A stretch of DNA of 64,000 nucleotides from Desulfobacter sp. (lineage in GTDB: Bacteria; Desulfobacterota; Desulfobacteria; Desulfobacterales; Desulfobacteraceae): NCBI GenBank assembly GCA_028768525.1, contig CP054837.1:3009001-3073000 (forward strand), read 5' to 3'. The translations under genes were made by a program, and so were the position numbers. Below the pieces are notes generated by a model. The model was not told the DNA's origin and ran no database searches. It was given only the letters and a program-made list of their open reading frames with translations. Positions 33,437 through 41,581 of the stretch are shown piece after piece. Position 1 is the stretch's first letter; each line of letters opens with the position of its first letter.

Positions 33437-35584
33437 TTATTCGGTTCTCACCACCCGCTTGACCTCATTGACCTTCTTTACCCGGCGGATTTCAGACATG
33501 ACACGGCGCAGCTGCTCAGAGCTTTCCACCATGATGGTGAAATAAAAGATACCGACCCCGTCCTGGCTGGTCTCGCTCTGGGCGTTGAGGATATTGATCT
33601 TGGCTTTGGAAATCACGGCGGCGATGTCGGCCAGAAGACCATGGCGGTCATCGGTTTTGATCCGGATGGAGGTGGGATAGGACTCCCTGAGTTCGCTGGC
33701 CCATTCCACCTCTATTTTTCGTTCACTGCTCATTTTCAGAACATTGGGGCAGTTTTTCCGGTGGATGGTAACACCCTGGCCCTGGGTGATATACCCGGTG
33801 ATGGGGTCACCGGGCAGGGGGCTGCAGCATTTGGAAAATTTGACCAGGATATCGTTGAGGCCTTTGACAATAATGCCGGTGTCCCGCTTTCCTGTGGTTC
33901 TGGAGGCAATCTTCTCCAGATCGGCCTCTTTTTGCTCCTGCTCGAGTTCGGGGAGTACCCGGTTCAGCACCTGCCGGGCCGTGATTTTTCCGAACCCCAC
34001 ATGGGCCACAAGGTCCTCCACGGTTTTAAAACCGTATGATTGGGCCACCCGGCCGATCTCACCGTATTTGATCAGGGCGTTGAAATTCTGGTTCTGTTTT
34101 CTAAAGGTCTTTTCGCAGAGTTCCTTGCCCAGAGAATAACTGCGTTCCCGCTCCTTGGCGTTGATATAGGCCCGGATCTTGGTCTTGGCCTTGACGGTCT
34201 TAACAAAATTCAACCAGTCCCTGGAGGGTTCATGGCCCTTGGTGGTGATAATTTCAATGGTATCCCCGGTGCGCAGTTCATGGGCCAGGGGCACCATCTT
34301 GCCGTTGACCTTGGCGCCGGTGCACTGGGCCCCCACCTCGGTGTGGATACGGTAGGCAAAATCAACGGGCGTGGCTTTTTTGGGCAGGGTTTTGATGTCG
34401 CCCCCCGGTGTAAAAACATAAATTTCTCCGGGATACAGATCAATACGGACATTTTCCAGAAACTCATCCGGATCACTTAAATTTTCCTGGTTTTCCACCA
34501 GGTTCCGGATCCAGGCAAACAATTCACCCGTACTTTCATCAATTTTAGTCCCTTCCTTGTACGACCAGTGGGCGGCAATGCCGGATTCGGCAATCTTATC
34601 CATTTCATGGGTCCGGATCTGGATTTCCACCCGCTCCCCCCGGGGACCGATGACGGTGGTGTGGATGGACTGGTACATATTGGGTTTGGGATTGCCGATA
34701 TAGTCCTTGATCTTGTAGTAGATGGGCTTCCACATGGAGTGGACCGCGCCCATGGCGGCATAGCACTGGGGAACGGTATCCAGGATCACCCGAAAGGCGA
34801 TGACGTCGTAGACCTCGTCAAACTCAAGGCTCTGGGAAACCATTTTCTGGTAGATGGAATAGTGGGCCTTGTACCGCCCCTTGATCTCGCAGGGCAGTTC
34901 CATCTCCTCCATCTTGTAATGAAGGGAGGTGGACACTTCACGGATATAGGCCTCTTTGTCGTCTTTGGCACGGTTGACCAGTGCCTCGATATGGTCATGC
35001 TCTTCCCTGAGGGTATAGAAAAAGGCGATTTCCTCCAGTTCGTGCTTGATCCAGAAAATTCCCAGCCGGGCCGCAATGGGGGCGTAAATATCCAGGGTTT
35101 CCTGGGCAATGGCCGCCTGCTTTTCCGGCTTACGGTGGTACTTGAGGGTCCGCATGTTATGGAGACGGTCGGCCAGCTTGATGAGGATGACCCGGATATC
35201 GTCAGCCATGGCCAGGATCATTTTCCGTAGGGACTCGGCCTGCTGGGCGACCTTGGTGGCAGAGGGCAGGGCGGAAAGCTTGGTCACCCCCTCCACGATA
35301 TGGGCCACATTCGAGCCGAAAAGACCTTCAATATCCTCTTTGGTGGCAGGAGTATCCTCAATGACGTCATGGAGCAGGGCGGCTGCAATGCTTTCCACGT
35401 CCAGCTTCATGTCCGCCAGGATATCGGCCACCTCCAGGGGATGGGAGAGGTAGGGTTCGCCGGAAAGACGGACCTGCCCCTCATGGACCCGTGCCGAATA
35501 AATATAGGCACGGTCGATGAGGGAAACATCCGCTTCGGGATTGTAGTCGTAAATTTTATCCAGTATGTCGGTAATTCGAATCAT
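33437..35584 (-). CDS. rel: bifunctional (p)ppGpp synthetase/hydrolase
   Basis: 715 residues. The HD hydrolase domain is intact (LSHPLEVADILADM, ALLHDVIEDT, KLADRLHNMRTL). The synthetase domain (~230-345; GRYKAHYSIYQKM, DVIAFRVIL, YQSIHTTV, VEIQIRT), TGS domain (IYVFTPGGDIKTLPKKAT), Zn-finger-like CCSPLPGD region and C-terminal ACT domain follow. It therefore should both make and degrade the stringent-response alarmone. It is last in the ispG-proS-rel row, 30 bases after proS. Confidence 0.95.
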   Translation of the reverse strand: MIRITDILDKIYDYNPEADVSLIDRAYIYSARVHEGQVRLSGEPYLSHPLEVADILADMKLDVESIAAALLHDVIEDTPATKEDIEGLFGSNVAHIVEGVTKLSALPSATKVAQQAESLRKMILAMADDIRVILIKLADRLHNMRTLKYHRKPEKQAAIAQETLDIYAPIAARLGIFWIKHELEEIAFFYTLREEHDHIEALVNRAKDDKEAYIREVSTSLHYKMEEMELPCEIKGRYKAHYSIYQKMVSQSLEFDEVYDVIAFRVILDTVPQCYAAMGAVHSMWKPIYYKIKDYIGNPKPNMYQSIHTTVIGPRGERVEIQIRTHEMDKIAESGIAAHWSYKEGTKIDESTGELFAWIRNLVENQENLSDPDEFLENVRIDLYPGEIYVFTPGGDIKTLPKKATPVDFAYRIHTEVGAQCTGAKVNGKMVPLAHELRTGDTIEIITTKGHEPSRDWLNFVKTVKAKTKIRAYINAKERERSYSLGKELCEKTFRKQNQNFNALIKYGEIGRVAQSYGFKTVEDLVAHVGFGKITARQVLNRVLPELEQEQKEADLEKIASRTTGKRDTGIIVKGLNDILVKFSKCCSPLPGDPITGYITQGQGVTIHRKNCPNVLKMSSERKIEVEWASELRESYPTSIRIKTDDRHGLLADIAAVISKAKINILNAQSETSQDGVGIFYFTIMVESSEQLRRVMSEIRRVKKVNEVKRVVRTE

Positions 35585-35614
35585 CTATCCGGCTGTTTGT
35601 TCCCCGTGGAACAT

Positions 35615-37120
35615 TTAATAGGCTTTGGCAAATAGAACCCGTTTGTTACTTTTTTCCCCGCAGCAAATGCAGGTTCCTTCCTCTTCGGGGCTGTCAAAGG
35701 GGATGCAGCGGATGGTAACGGAAAGATCCTTTTTGATCTTTTCTTCACAATCGCCCGATCCGCACCAGTGGGCCATGACAAAGGCGCCGTTGTTGTACCC
35801 CTTGGCCTTTTTGTACAGGGCGTAAAATTCATCCTTGTCGTCAATGGTAAAGGTGTTCTCTTCTCTGTTTTTCAATGCCCGCTGGAACAGGGTGTCTTGG
35901 ATATCATCCAGAATATCCGTAATGCCGTCAACGAATGCATCTCGGTCCATACCCTCTTTTTTGCCGGTGTCCCGGCGCGCCATGAACACGGCATTATTGG
36001 CAATATCCCTGGGCCCCAGTTCAATGCGCAGGGGAATGCCCTTTTTCACCCATTCCCAGCCCCTGGCGCCGCCGATATCCCTGTCGTCGATCTCGACTTC
36101 CACGGGGCGGCCGTGGTAGATTTTCTGGCTCAGGGCGGCCTTCAGGGCTTTTGCGCTTTCAAGGATTTCTGAATTGTCCCCGCCTTTTTTCACGATGGGC
36201 AGAATGACCACATGGGCCGGGGCCACCCTGGGGGGCACCACAAGGCCGTCATCATCGGAATGAACCATGATCATCCCGCCGATCATCCGGGTGCTGGTTC
36301 CCCATGAGGTGGTCCAGGCATAGGCTTCCTGGCCCTCTTCATTCTGGAAGGTGATGTCGGAGCCCTTGGCGAAATTCTGCCCCAGGAAATGGGAGGTGCC
36401 GGCCTGCAGCGCCCGCCTGTCCTGCATCATGGCTTCAATACAGGTGGTGTCATCGGCCCCGGGGAAGCGTTCGGATTCACTTTTCTGTCCACGGATCACC
36501 GGCATGGCCAGGTGCTCTTCCACAAATTTGGTGTAGACATCCAGCATCTGCATGGTCCGCGCCACCGCCTCTTCCTTGGTGGCATGGGCGGTGTGGCCTT
36601 CCTGCCAGAGGAATTCGCTGGTGCGCAGGAACATCCGTGTCCGCATCTCCCAGCGCACCACATTGGCCCACTGGTTGAGCAGGATGGGAAGGTCACGGTA
36701 GGATGAGGTCCATTTGGACATGGATTCGCCGATGATGGTTTCCGAGGTAGGCCTCACGATCAGGGGTTCGGCCAGTTCGCCGGCGGGTACCAGCCCCCCG
36801 TCCTCACCCTGTTCCAGCTTGTGGTGGGTGACCACGGCGCATTCCTTGGCAAAGCCTTCCACATGCTCGGCTTCTTTCTCAAGGTAGCTTAAAGGAATAA
36901 ACAATGGAAAATAAGCGTTTTTCACCCCGGTTTCCTTGAACATGGCATCCATCTGCCGCTGGATGTTCTCCCAGATGGCAAATCCCCAGGGTTTGATCAC
37001 CATACATCCCCGGACCGGAGAGTTCTCCGACATGTCCGAGGCCTTTACCACCTCCTGGTACCACTGGGCATAATCCTCGTCCCGGGTGGGGGTGATGGCA
37101 GTTTTAGCTTTTTTTCCCAT
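35615..37120 (-). CDS. proS: prolyl-tRNA synthetase, archaeal/eukaryotic type
   Basis: 501 residues, the short form without the bacterial editing insertion. Class II motifs: motif 2 near VVRWEMRTRMFLRTSEFLW and motif 3 region TTSWGTSTRMIGGMIMVHSD. The anticodon domain is followed by the C-terminal zinc-binding domain (GSGDCEEKIK, TCICCGEKSNKRVLFAKAY ending in Tyr), typical of ProS type 3. Its start overlaps the end of ispG by 17 bases. Confidence 0.95.
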   Translation of the reverse strand: MGKKAKTAITPTRDEDYAQWYQEVVKASDMSENSPVRGCMVIKPWGFAIWENIQRQMDAMFKETGVKNAYFPLFIPLSYLEKEAEHVEGFAKECAVVTHHKLEQGEDGGLVPAGELAEPLIVRPTSETIIGESMSKWTSSYRDLPILLNQWANVVRWEMRTRMFLRTSEFLWQEGHTAHATKEEAVARTMQMLDVYTKFVEEHLAMPVIRGQKSESERFPGADDTTCIEAMMQDRRALQAGTSHFLGQNFAKGSDITFQNEEGQEAYAWTTSWGTSTRMIGGMIMVHSDDDGLVVPPRVAPAHVVILPIVKKGGDNSEILESAKALKAALSQKIYHGRPVEVEIDDRDIGGARGWEWVKKGIPLRIELGPRDIANNAVFMARRDTGKKEGMDRDAFVDGITDILDDIQDTLFQRALKNREENTFTIDDKDEFYALYKKAKGYNNGAFVMAHWCGSGDCEEKIKKDLSVTIRCIPFDSPEEEGTCICCGEKSNKRVLFAKAY

Positions 37121-38198
37121 TTATCTCCTCCGCTTCTTTAGTCATGGTATCTATTTCGTTAAGCAGTTCATCCACCAGGCAGTCCTGGTCTATTTTTCTG
37201 ACGACTTTTCCCTTTTTGAACAATATGCCTTTGCCGTCGCCGCCGGCTATGCCGATATCCGCCTCTTTGGCCTCTCCAGGGCCGTTGACCACACAGCCCA
37301 TAATGGCAACTTTAATCCTTGAAGACCGCTCAAGTAAAGCTTTTTCTGTCTGTTCGGCAATTTTAAATAAATCAATTTTGCACCGGCCGCAGGTGGGGCA
37401 GGAAATCAGTTCCGGCCCGTGGTGGCGGAGCCCTAAAGCCCGCAGAATTTCATATCCCGTCCGGATTTCCTCCACCGGGTCCCGGGTCAGAGAAACCCTT
37501 ATGGTATCTCCGATGCCCTCGGAAAGCAGCATGCCGATGCCGATGGCGGATTTGGTAATTCCGGCATATAAGCCGCCGGCCTCGGTCACCCCGACATGGA
37601 AGGGAACATCCGTTAGGGGGGCCAGCATCCGGTAGGCCTCTACGGTCCGTTCCACATCCGAGGCTTTCAAAGAGACCTTGATATCGTAAAAACCCAGGTC
37701 CTCCAGTATCCGGATATTGGCCAACGCGCTTTCCACCATGGCTTTAGGCGTGGCCCCGTATTTTTTTTCAATTTCCTTTTCCAGGGAACCGGCATTCACC
37801 CCCACCCGGATGGGCAGGCCGTGGGCTTTGGCACAGTCCACCACCGCCCGTATCTTTTTTTCTTCACCGATATTGCCGGGGTTGATGCGCAGGCCGTCCA
37901 CTCCGGATTCCGCCGCTGCCAGGGCCAGGCGGTAATCAAAATGAATATCCGCAATCAAGGGGATATGAATGCCATCCTTGATCCCTCGCAGCGCCCGGGC
38001 CGCATCCATATCCGGCACCGCCACCCTGACGATTTCACACCCCGCCTTTTCCAGGGACAGAATCTGGCCGATGGTGGATTGGACATCCTGGGTCTGTGTA
38101 TTGGTCATGGATTGGACCGAAACCGGGCACTCCGACCCGACCTGCTGCTCCCCGACCCTAATCTGCCTTGTTTTCCGCCGCTCCCTGACCAATGCCAT
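37104..38198 (-). CDS. ispG: (E)-4-hydroxy-3-methylbut-2-enyl-diphosphate synthase
   Basis: 364 residues, the bacterial two-domain form. A TIM barrel (QSMTNTQTQDVQSTIGQI, PLIADIHFDYRLAL, RINPGNIG) is followed by the [4Fe-4S] domain with cysteines in ISCPTCGRCKID and GCVVNGPGE. IspG makes HMBPP in the MEP isoprenoid pathway. GAGGTGAG precedes the ATG. It is the first gene of the ispG-proS-rel operon. Confidence 0.97.
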   Translation of the reverse strand: MALVRERRKTRQIRVGEQQVGSECPVSVQSMTNTQTQDVQSTIGQILSLEKAGCEIVRVAVPDMDAARALRGIKDGIHIPLIADIHFDYRLALAAAESGVDGLRINPGNIGEEKKIRAVVDCAKAHGLPIRVGVNAGSLEKEIEKKYGATPKAMVESALANIRILEDLGFYDIKVSLKASDVERTVEAYRMLAPLTDVPFHVGVTEAGGLYAGITKSAIGIGMLLSEGIGDTIRVSLTRDPVEEIRTGYEILRALGLRHHGPELISCPTCGRCKIDLFKIAEQTEKALLERSSRIKVAIMGCVVNGPGEAKEADIGIAGGDGKGILFKKGKVVRKIDQDCLVDELLNEIDTMTKEAEEINGKKS

Positions 38199-38364
38199 GG
38201 CTCACCTCATCCTGGGTATAAGTAAAACTGGGTAAAAATATAAAAAGCCTGTACCGGATTCCGCCTGGTCCAGGCAATTAATTACCAAAACTATAAGATA
38301 TCACATCGTCGGTTCTTTTTTCAAGACGGCAACCTGTTTCAAGCCCATTGTTTTCCTAGTCATT

Positions 38365-39459
38365 CTAAGGGGAATCCGGATCAAACAGGTATTTTTGTTC
38401 ATTCCGGTTGATGTTCCGGATCATCCACGCCCTGGAATCGGCCTTAACATGCGCCATCAGAACCGGAATCCGCCTGAGAATATGCAGTCCTGGATCCGGG
38501 CGCCACCCCAGGCGCTTTCGGGTATAGGCCGTGTCCACCACCAGGGGGCGGTCGGCGTAATCCAGCATCCATGCCCGTTCATAGGTATTCTGCAGCCTCA
38601 GGCGGTTGGCCAGGTATTTCCCATGGAGCATAAACTTTGCCAGGCCCGGGTGAACATGGATGGGGGCCGTTGAAAATCCGGAACGGTATGCCTTGCGGAT
38701 CACAGGAAACAACTCCCTCTGGGATGTGGCGCCGGAGGGGGAGGCGAACAACACCTCATACCGGCCAAGGTCGCCGTCTTTTTCAATAATTTCCCGGACC
38801 ATGCCCACCACATCCCGGCGGTGGATATATGGAAATCCTGCCAGCCCCCGGCCTGGCATCATCCGCCCCATAAAAGGCCTTCGCCAGAGTTTGATCAGGC
38901 TGAACAGGGGCGGCAGCTCGCACCAGTCGGTAAACACCCCGCCCAGCCGCAGCACCACCGCCGGCACCCGGCCGGCATTTTCGTAGCAGAGCCGTTCCCC
39001 CATCGCCTTGCTTCTGGCATAGGCTACCCGTCCACCGGGTGGAGAGGCTTCCGTAAGCACCTGGCCGGGATCAGGCGGTTCAAGGGCGGCGATACTCCCG
39101 GCAAAGAGCAGCCGCTTCACAGAGGCCCCGGCTGCCGATTCAATGATGTTCCGGGTGCCCGCCACATTGATACGGTCGTATGCTGCCTCCCATTTTTTCC
39201 CGAATCCGGTAAACGCGGCAAAATGGATCACATAATCTATGGGGCGGCCCCGCCCGGCAGCCTCCCTGAACACCCGGTCCACACACCCGGCACGGGAGAC
39301 ATCTCCCCTCATCCAGGTCACTCCGGATGCTGCCGCCTTCAGCTTTTGACCCGGCGGCCTCTGGTACAGCCCGATCACCCTGTGACGCGTGGACAGGTCC
39401 GCGCATAGGGCCGATCCTAAAAATCCGCAGGCCCCTGTAATCAAAATATTACAGCCCAT
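38365..39459 (-). CDS. extended SDR: NAD(P)-dependent epimerase/dehydratase family
   Basis: 364 residues. Rossmann fold with ILITGACGFLGSALCADL at the N-terminus, MRGDVSR, HFAAFTG and the catalytic Tyr-Lys pair in VAYARSKAMGE. Substrate is not identifiable; members act on nucleotide sugars or sterol-like alcohols. It is divergent from the OYE-Usp gene. Confidence 0.82.
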   Translation of the reverse strand: MGCNILITGACGFLGSALCADLSTRHRVIGLYQRPPGQKLKAAASGVTWMRGDVSRAGCVDRVFREAAGRGRPIDYVIHFAAFTGFGKKWEAAYDRINVAGTRNIIESAAGASVKRLLFAGSIAALEPPDPGQVLTEASPPGGRVAYARSKAMGERLCYENAGRVPAVVLRLGGVFTDWCELPPLFSLIKLWRRPFMGRMMPGRGLAGFPYIHRRDVVGMVREIIEKDGDLGRYEVLFASPSGATSQRELFPVIRKAYRSGFSTAPIHVHPGLAKFMLHGKYLANRLRLQNTYERAWMLDYADRPLVVDTAYTRKRLGWRPDPGLHILRRIPVLMAHVKADSRAWMIRNINRNEQKYLFDPDSP

Positions 39460-39565
39460 ATTTCCCCCTTTCCTTTTGAAGGAACAGGAATTGGCGGATT
39501 GCCTGACAGATAAAAATCCGCTACTCTATGATAGGTCTTTACCCTGGAATGGTAAAGGAGATTCC

Positions 39566-41581
39566 ATGCCCCGGACAAAAGACATACCCCCCCAGGGATT
39601 CCCCCACCTATTCTCTCCCCTGGCCTGCGGTCCGCTTACCCTGAAAAACAGGCTGGTGGCCCTGCCCGTACACACCGGCTTTGCCTGCCCCGACGGAAGG
39701 GTCAGCACCTGGATGGAAAAATTTTATACCCGGCTGGCCGCATCTGGCGTCGCCCTGGTGGTGGTGGCCAATGCCGCAGTCTCCCCGGACGGAGTGGTCT
39801 CCCGCTTCAATTTAAGGGCCGACCGGGATGAATTTATTCCCGGCCTGGCCCGCCTGGCAGCCGCCGTCAAAGCCCGGGGCGCGATGGCCTGCCTCCAGCT
39901 CAACCATGCCGGGCGGTTCGCAAAAACACAGCGGCCCCTGCTCCCCTCCCCCATCATTGCCGGAAACCTGGCCTTTAATGTGGAGTCTCTCAAAGAGTTC
40001 ATGGAATTTTTCCCCTTTGAAAAACGGTTCGGCCTGACCCGGTATCTTATCTCAAAAATCAGGACCTGGGGCAGCCCCATGACCGACGATGACAGGGAAC
40101 GGGTGATCCGTGACTTCGGGGCTGCGGCCAAAAGGGCTGCAGAAGCCGGATTTGACATGGTGGAACTCCACGGGGCCAACGGATATCTCCTATGCCAGTA
40201 CCTATCAAAATTCACCAATAAGCTGACCAACGAATTCGGCGGCAGCAAACGCCGGAGAGCGGCCTTTCCCCTGGCAGTGATCCGGGAAATCAAAAAACAG
40301 GTACCGCAAGGGTTTCCCTTCGGGTTCAGGCTGATCCTGAATGAATGGGTCCCCGGGGGGATTCGCCCGGAAGAAGCCGCAGACTTTGCCCGGTGCCTGG
40401 AAAAAGAGGATGCGGCCTACCTCTCCGTATCAGCCGCCACATATAACTCCCTGTTCACCCTTGAGGTTAGGAAAAAAATGGCAGTCCCCGCTTACCTGGA
40501 AAAAGAGACCGCCGGCCTGGCCCGCCAGATAACCACCCCCGTCATCATATCGGGCCGGATCACGACCCCGGCCAAGGCCGCATCCGTCATCCGCAAAGGC
40601 AGTGCCGATCTCATCGGCCTGGGCCGCCCCCTGCGGGCGGACCCTGAATGGCCGGCCAAGGCGCGCGGCTCCGGTAAAAAAATCATTCCCTGCATCAACT
40701 GCAACCACTGCATCAAACAGGTCATCCTGGAAAAAGGATTTTTATGCCGGCAATGGCCCCGGTGGCGCCAGGAACAGACCCTGCTTGAGCACCAGCTTTT
40801 GACCCGGAACCGCCGGTCTTTATGGATTGCGGCCCACCCCACAGACCTGGACACCTTCAAACCCTTTCTCCCCCTGCTTCTGCCCCCAGAAAAAAAGAAA
40901 TCTGACCATGCCATTCTCCTGCGCTGCGATCCCCTGGAAAGCCAGAACCTTGACACACTCAAACAGGGCTTTTCCGCCTGGCTGGAGTGCCAGTTCGCCC
41001 CTTCAGGCCTCTCCGGCATCCCCCGCACCCATACCCTGGCCGCCTCCCTTGACACCTTTGAAGAGGCCATTGAAGCGGAAATCCGCCAGGGGGACTACGG
41101 TATCACCTTTCTGGCCGCCCGGCCGGACCAGCCCTGGCAAACCCACCTCCTATACAGAATCAGGGGAAAAACCATGGTCCTTTTAAATACCCACCCCCGG
41201 CCTTTCCGGGTTATCGTCCCCATCGACCTGTCGGAGACCACCCTGCTCCTGCTGAGGACCCTGGGGCAGACCCTGATGCAGATTCCCCTGTTTTCCTTTG
41301 ATTTCATCCACATTGAAACCGGCAGCACAGCGGCGGCGCCCTCCCTGACCTGGAATGAGGCCGTAAAAATAACCGGGATGGACAGGTCCATCCCCCTGGA
41401 ACGGATTAGAACAACCTCGGAGGTGGTCCCCGCCCTGGCCGAACTCATCCACCGGCGCGACTACGGCACCATCGCCATGGGCAAACGGGGCATCTCCGGC
41501 ATCAAGCGATGGCTGTTGGGAAGCGTATCTGCAGGCCTGCTCAGGCAGTTGAACGATAGGTCCCTCTTCCTCATCGACTAG
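39566..41581 (+). CDS. Old Yellow Enzyme-type flavin oxidoreductase fused to a Usp-like C-terminal region
   Basis: 671 residues from the ATG at 39566, chosen for the AAAGGAG ribosome site. Residues ~10-365 form an FMN TIM barrel (LTLKNRLVALPVHTG, LNHAGRF, ELHGANGYLLCQYLSKFTN, NEFGGSKRRRAAFP, DLIGLGRPLRADP). A C-x2-C-x2-C-x11-C cluster near residue 375 recalls the [4Fe-4S] site of dienoyl-CoA reductase relatives. The usual C-terminal FAD/NAD domains are absent. Instead ~275 residues end in a universal-stress-protein-like segment (TIAMGKRGISGIKRWLLGS, then LLRQLNDRSLFLID). The fusion is uncommon. Its 3' end overlaps the convergent FAD gene by 11 bases. Confidence 0.82.
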   Translation: MPRTKDIPPQGFPHLFSPLACGPLTLKNRLVALPVHTGFACPDGRVSTWMEKFYTRLAASGVALVVVANAAVSPDGVVSRFNLRADRDEFIPGLARLAAAVKARGAMACLQLNHAGRFAKTQRPLLPSPIIAGNLAFNVESLKEFMEFFPFEKRFGLTRYLISKIRTWGSPMTDDDRERVIRDFGAAAKRAAEAGFDMVELHGANGYLLCQYLSKFTNKLTNEFGGSKRRRAAFPLAVIREIKKQVPQGFPFGFRLILNEWVPGGIRPEEAADFARCLEKEDAAYLSVSAATYNSLFTLEVRKKMAVPAYLEKETAGLARQITTPVIISGRITTPAKAASVIRKGSADLIGLGRPLRADPEWPAKARGSGKKIIPCINCNHCIKQVILEKGFLCRQWPRWRQEQTLLEHQLLTRNRRSLWIAAHPTDLDTFKPFLPLLLPPEKKKSDHAILLRCDPLESQNLDTLKQGFSAWLECQFAPSGLSGIPRTHTLAASLDTFEEAIEAEIRQGDYGITFLAARPDQPWQTHLLYRIRGKTMVLLNTHPRPFRVIVPIDLSETTLLLLRTLGQTLMQIPLFSFDFIHIETGSTAAAPSLTWNEAVKITGMDRSIPLERIRTTSEVVPALAELIHRRDYGTIAMGKRGISGIKRWLLGSVSAGLLRQLNDRSLFLID

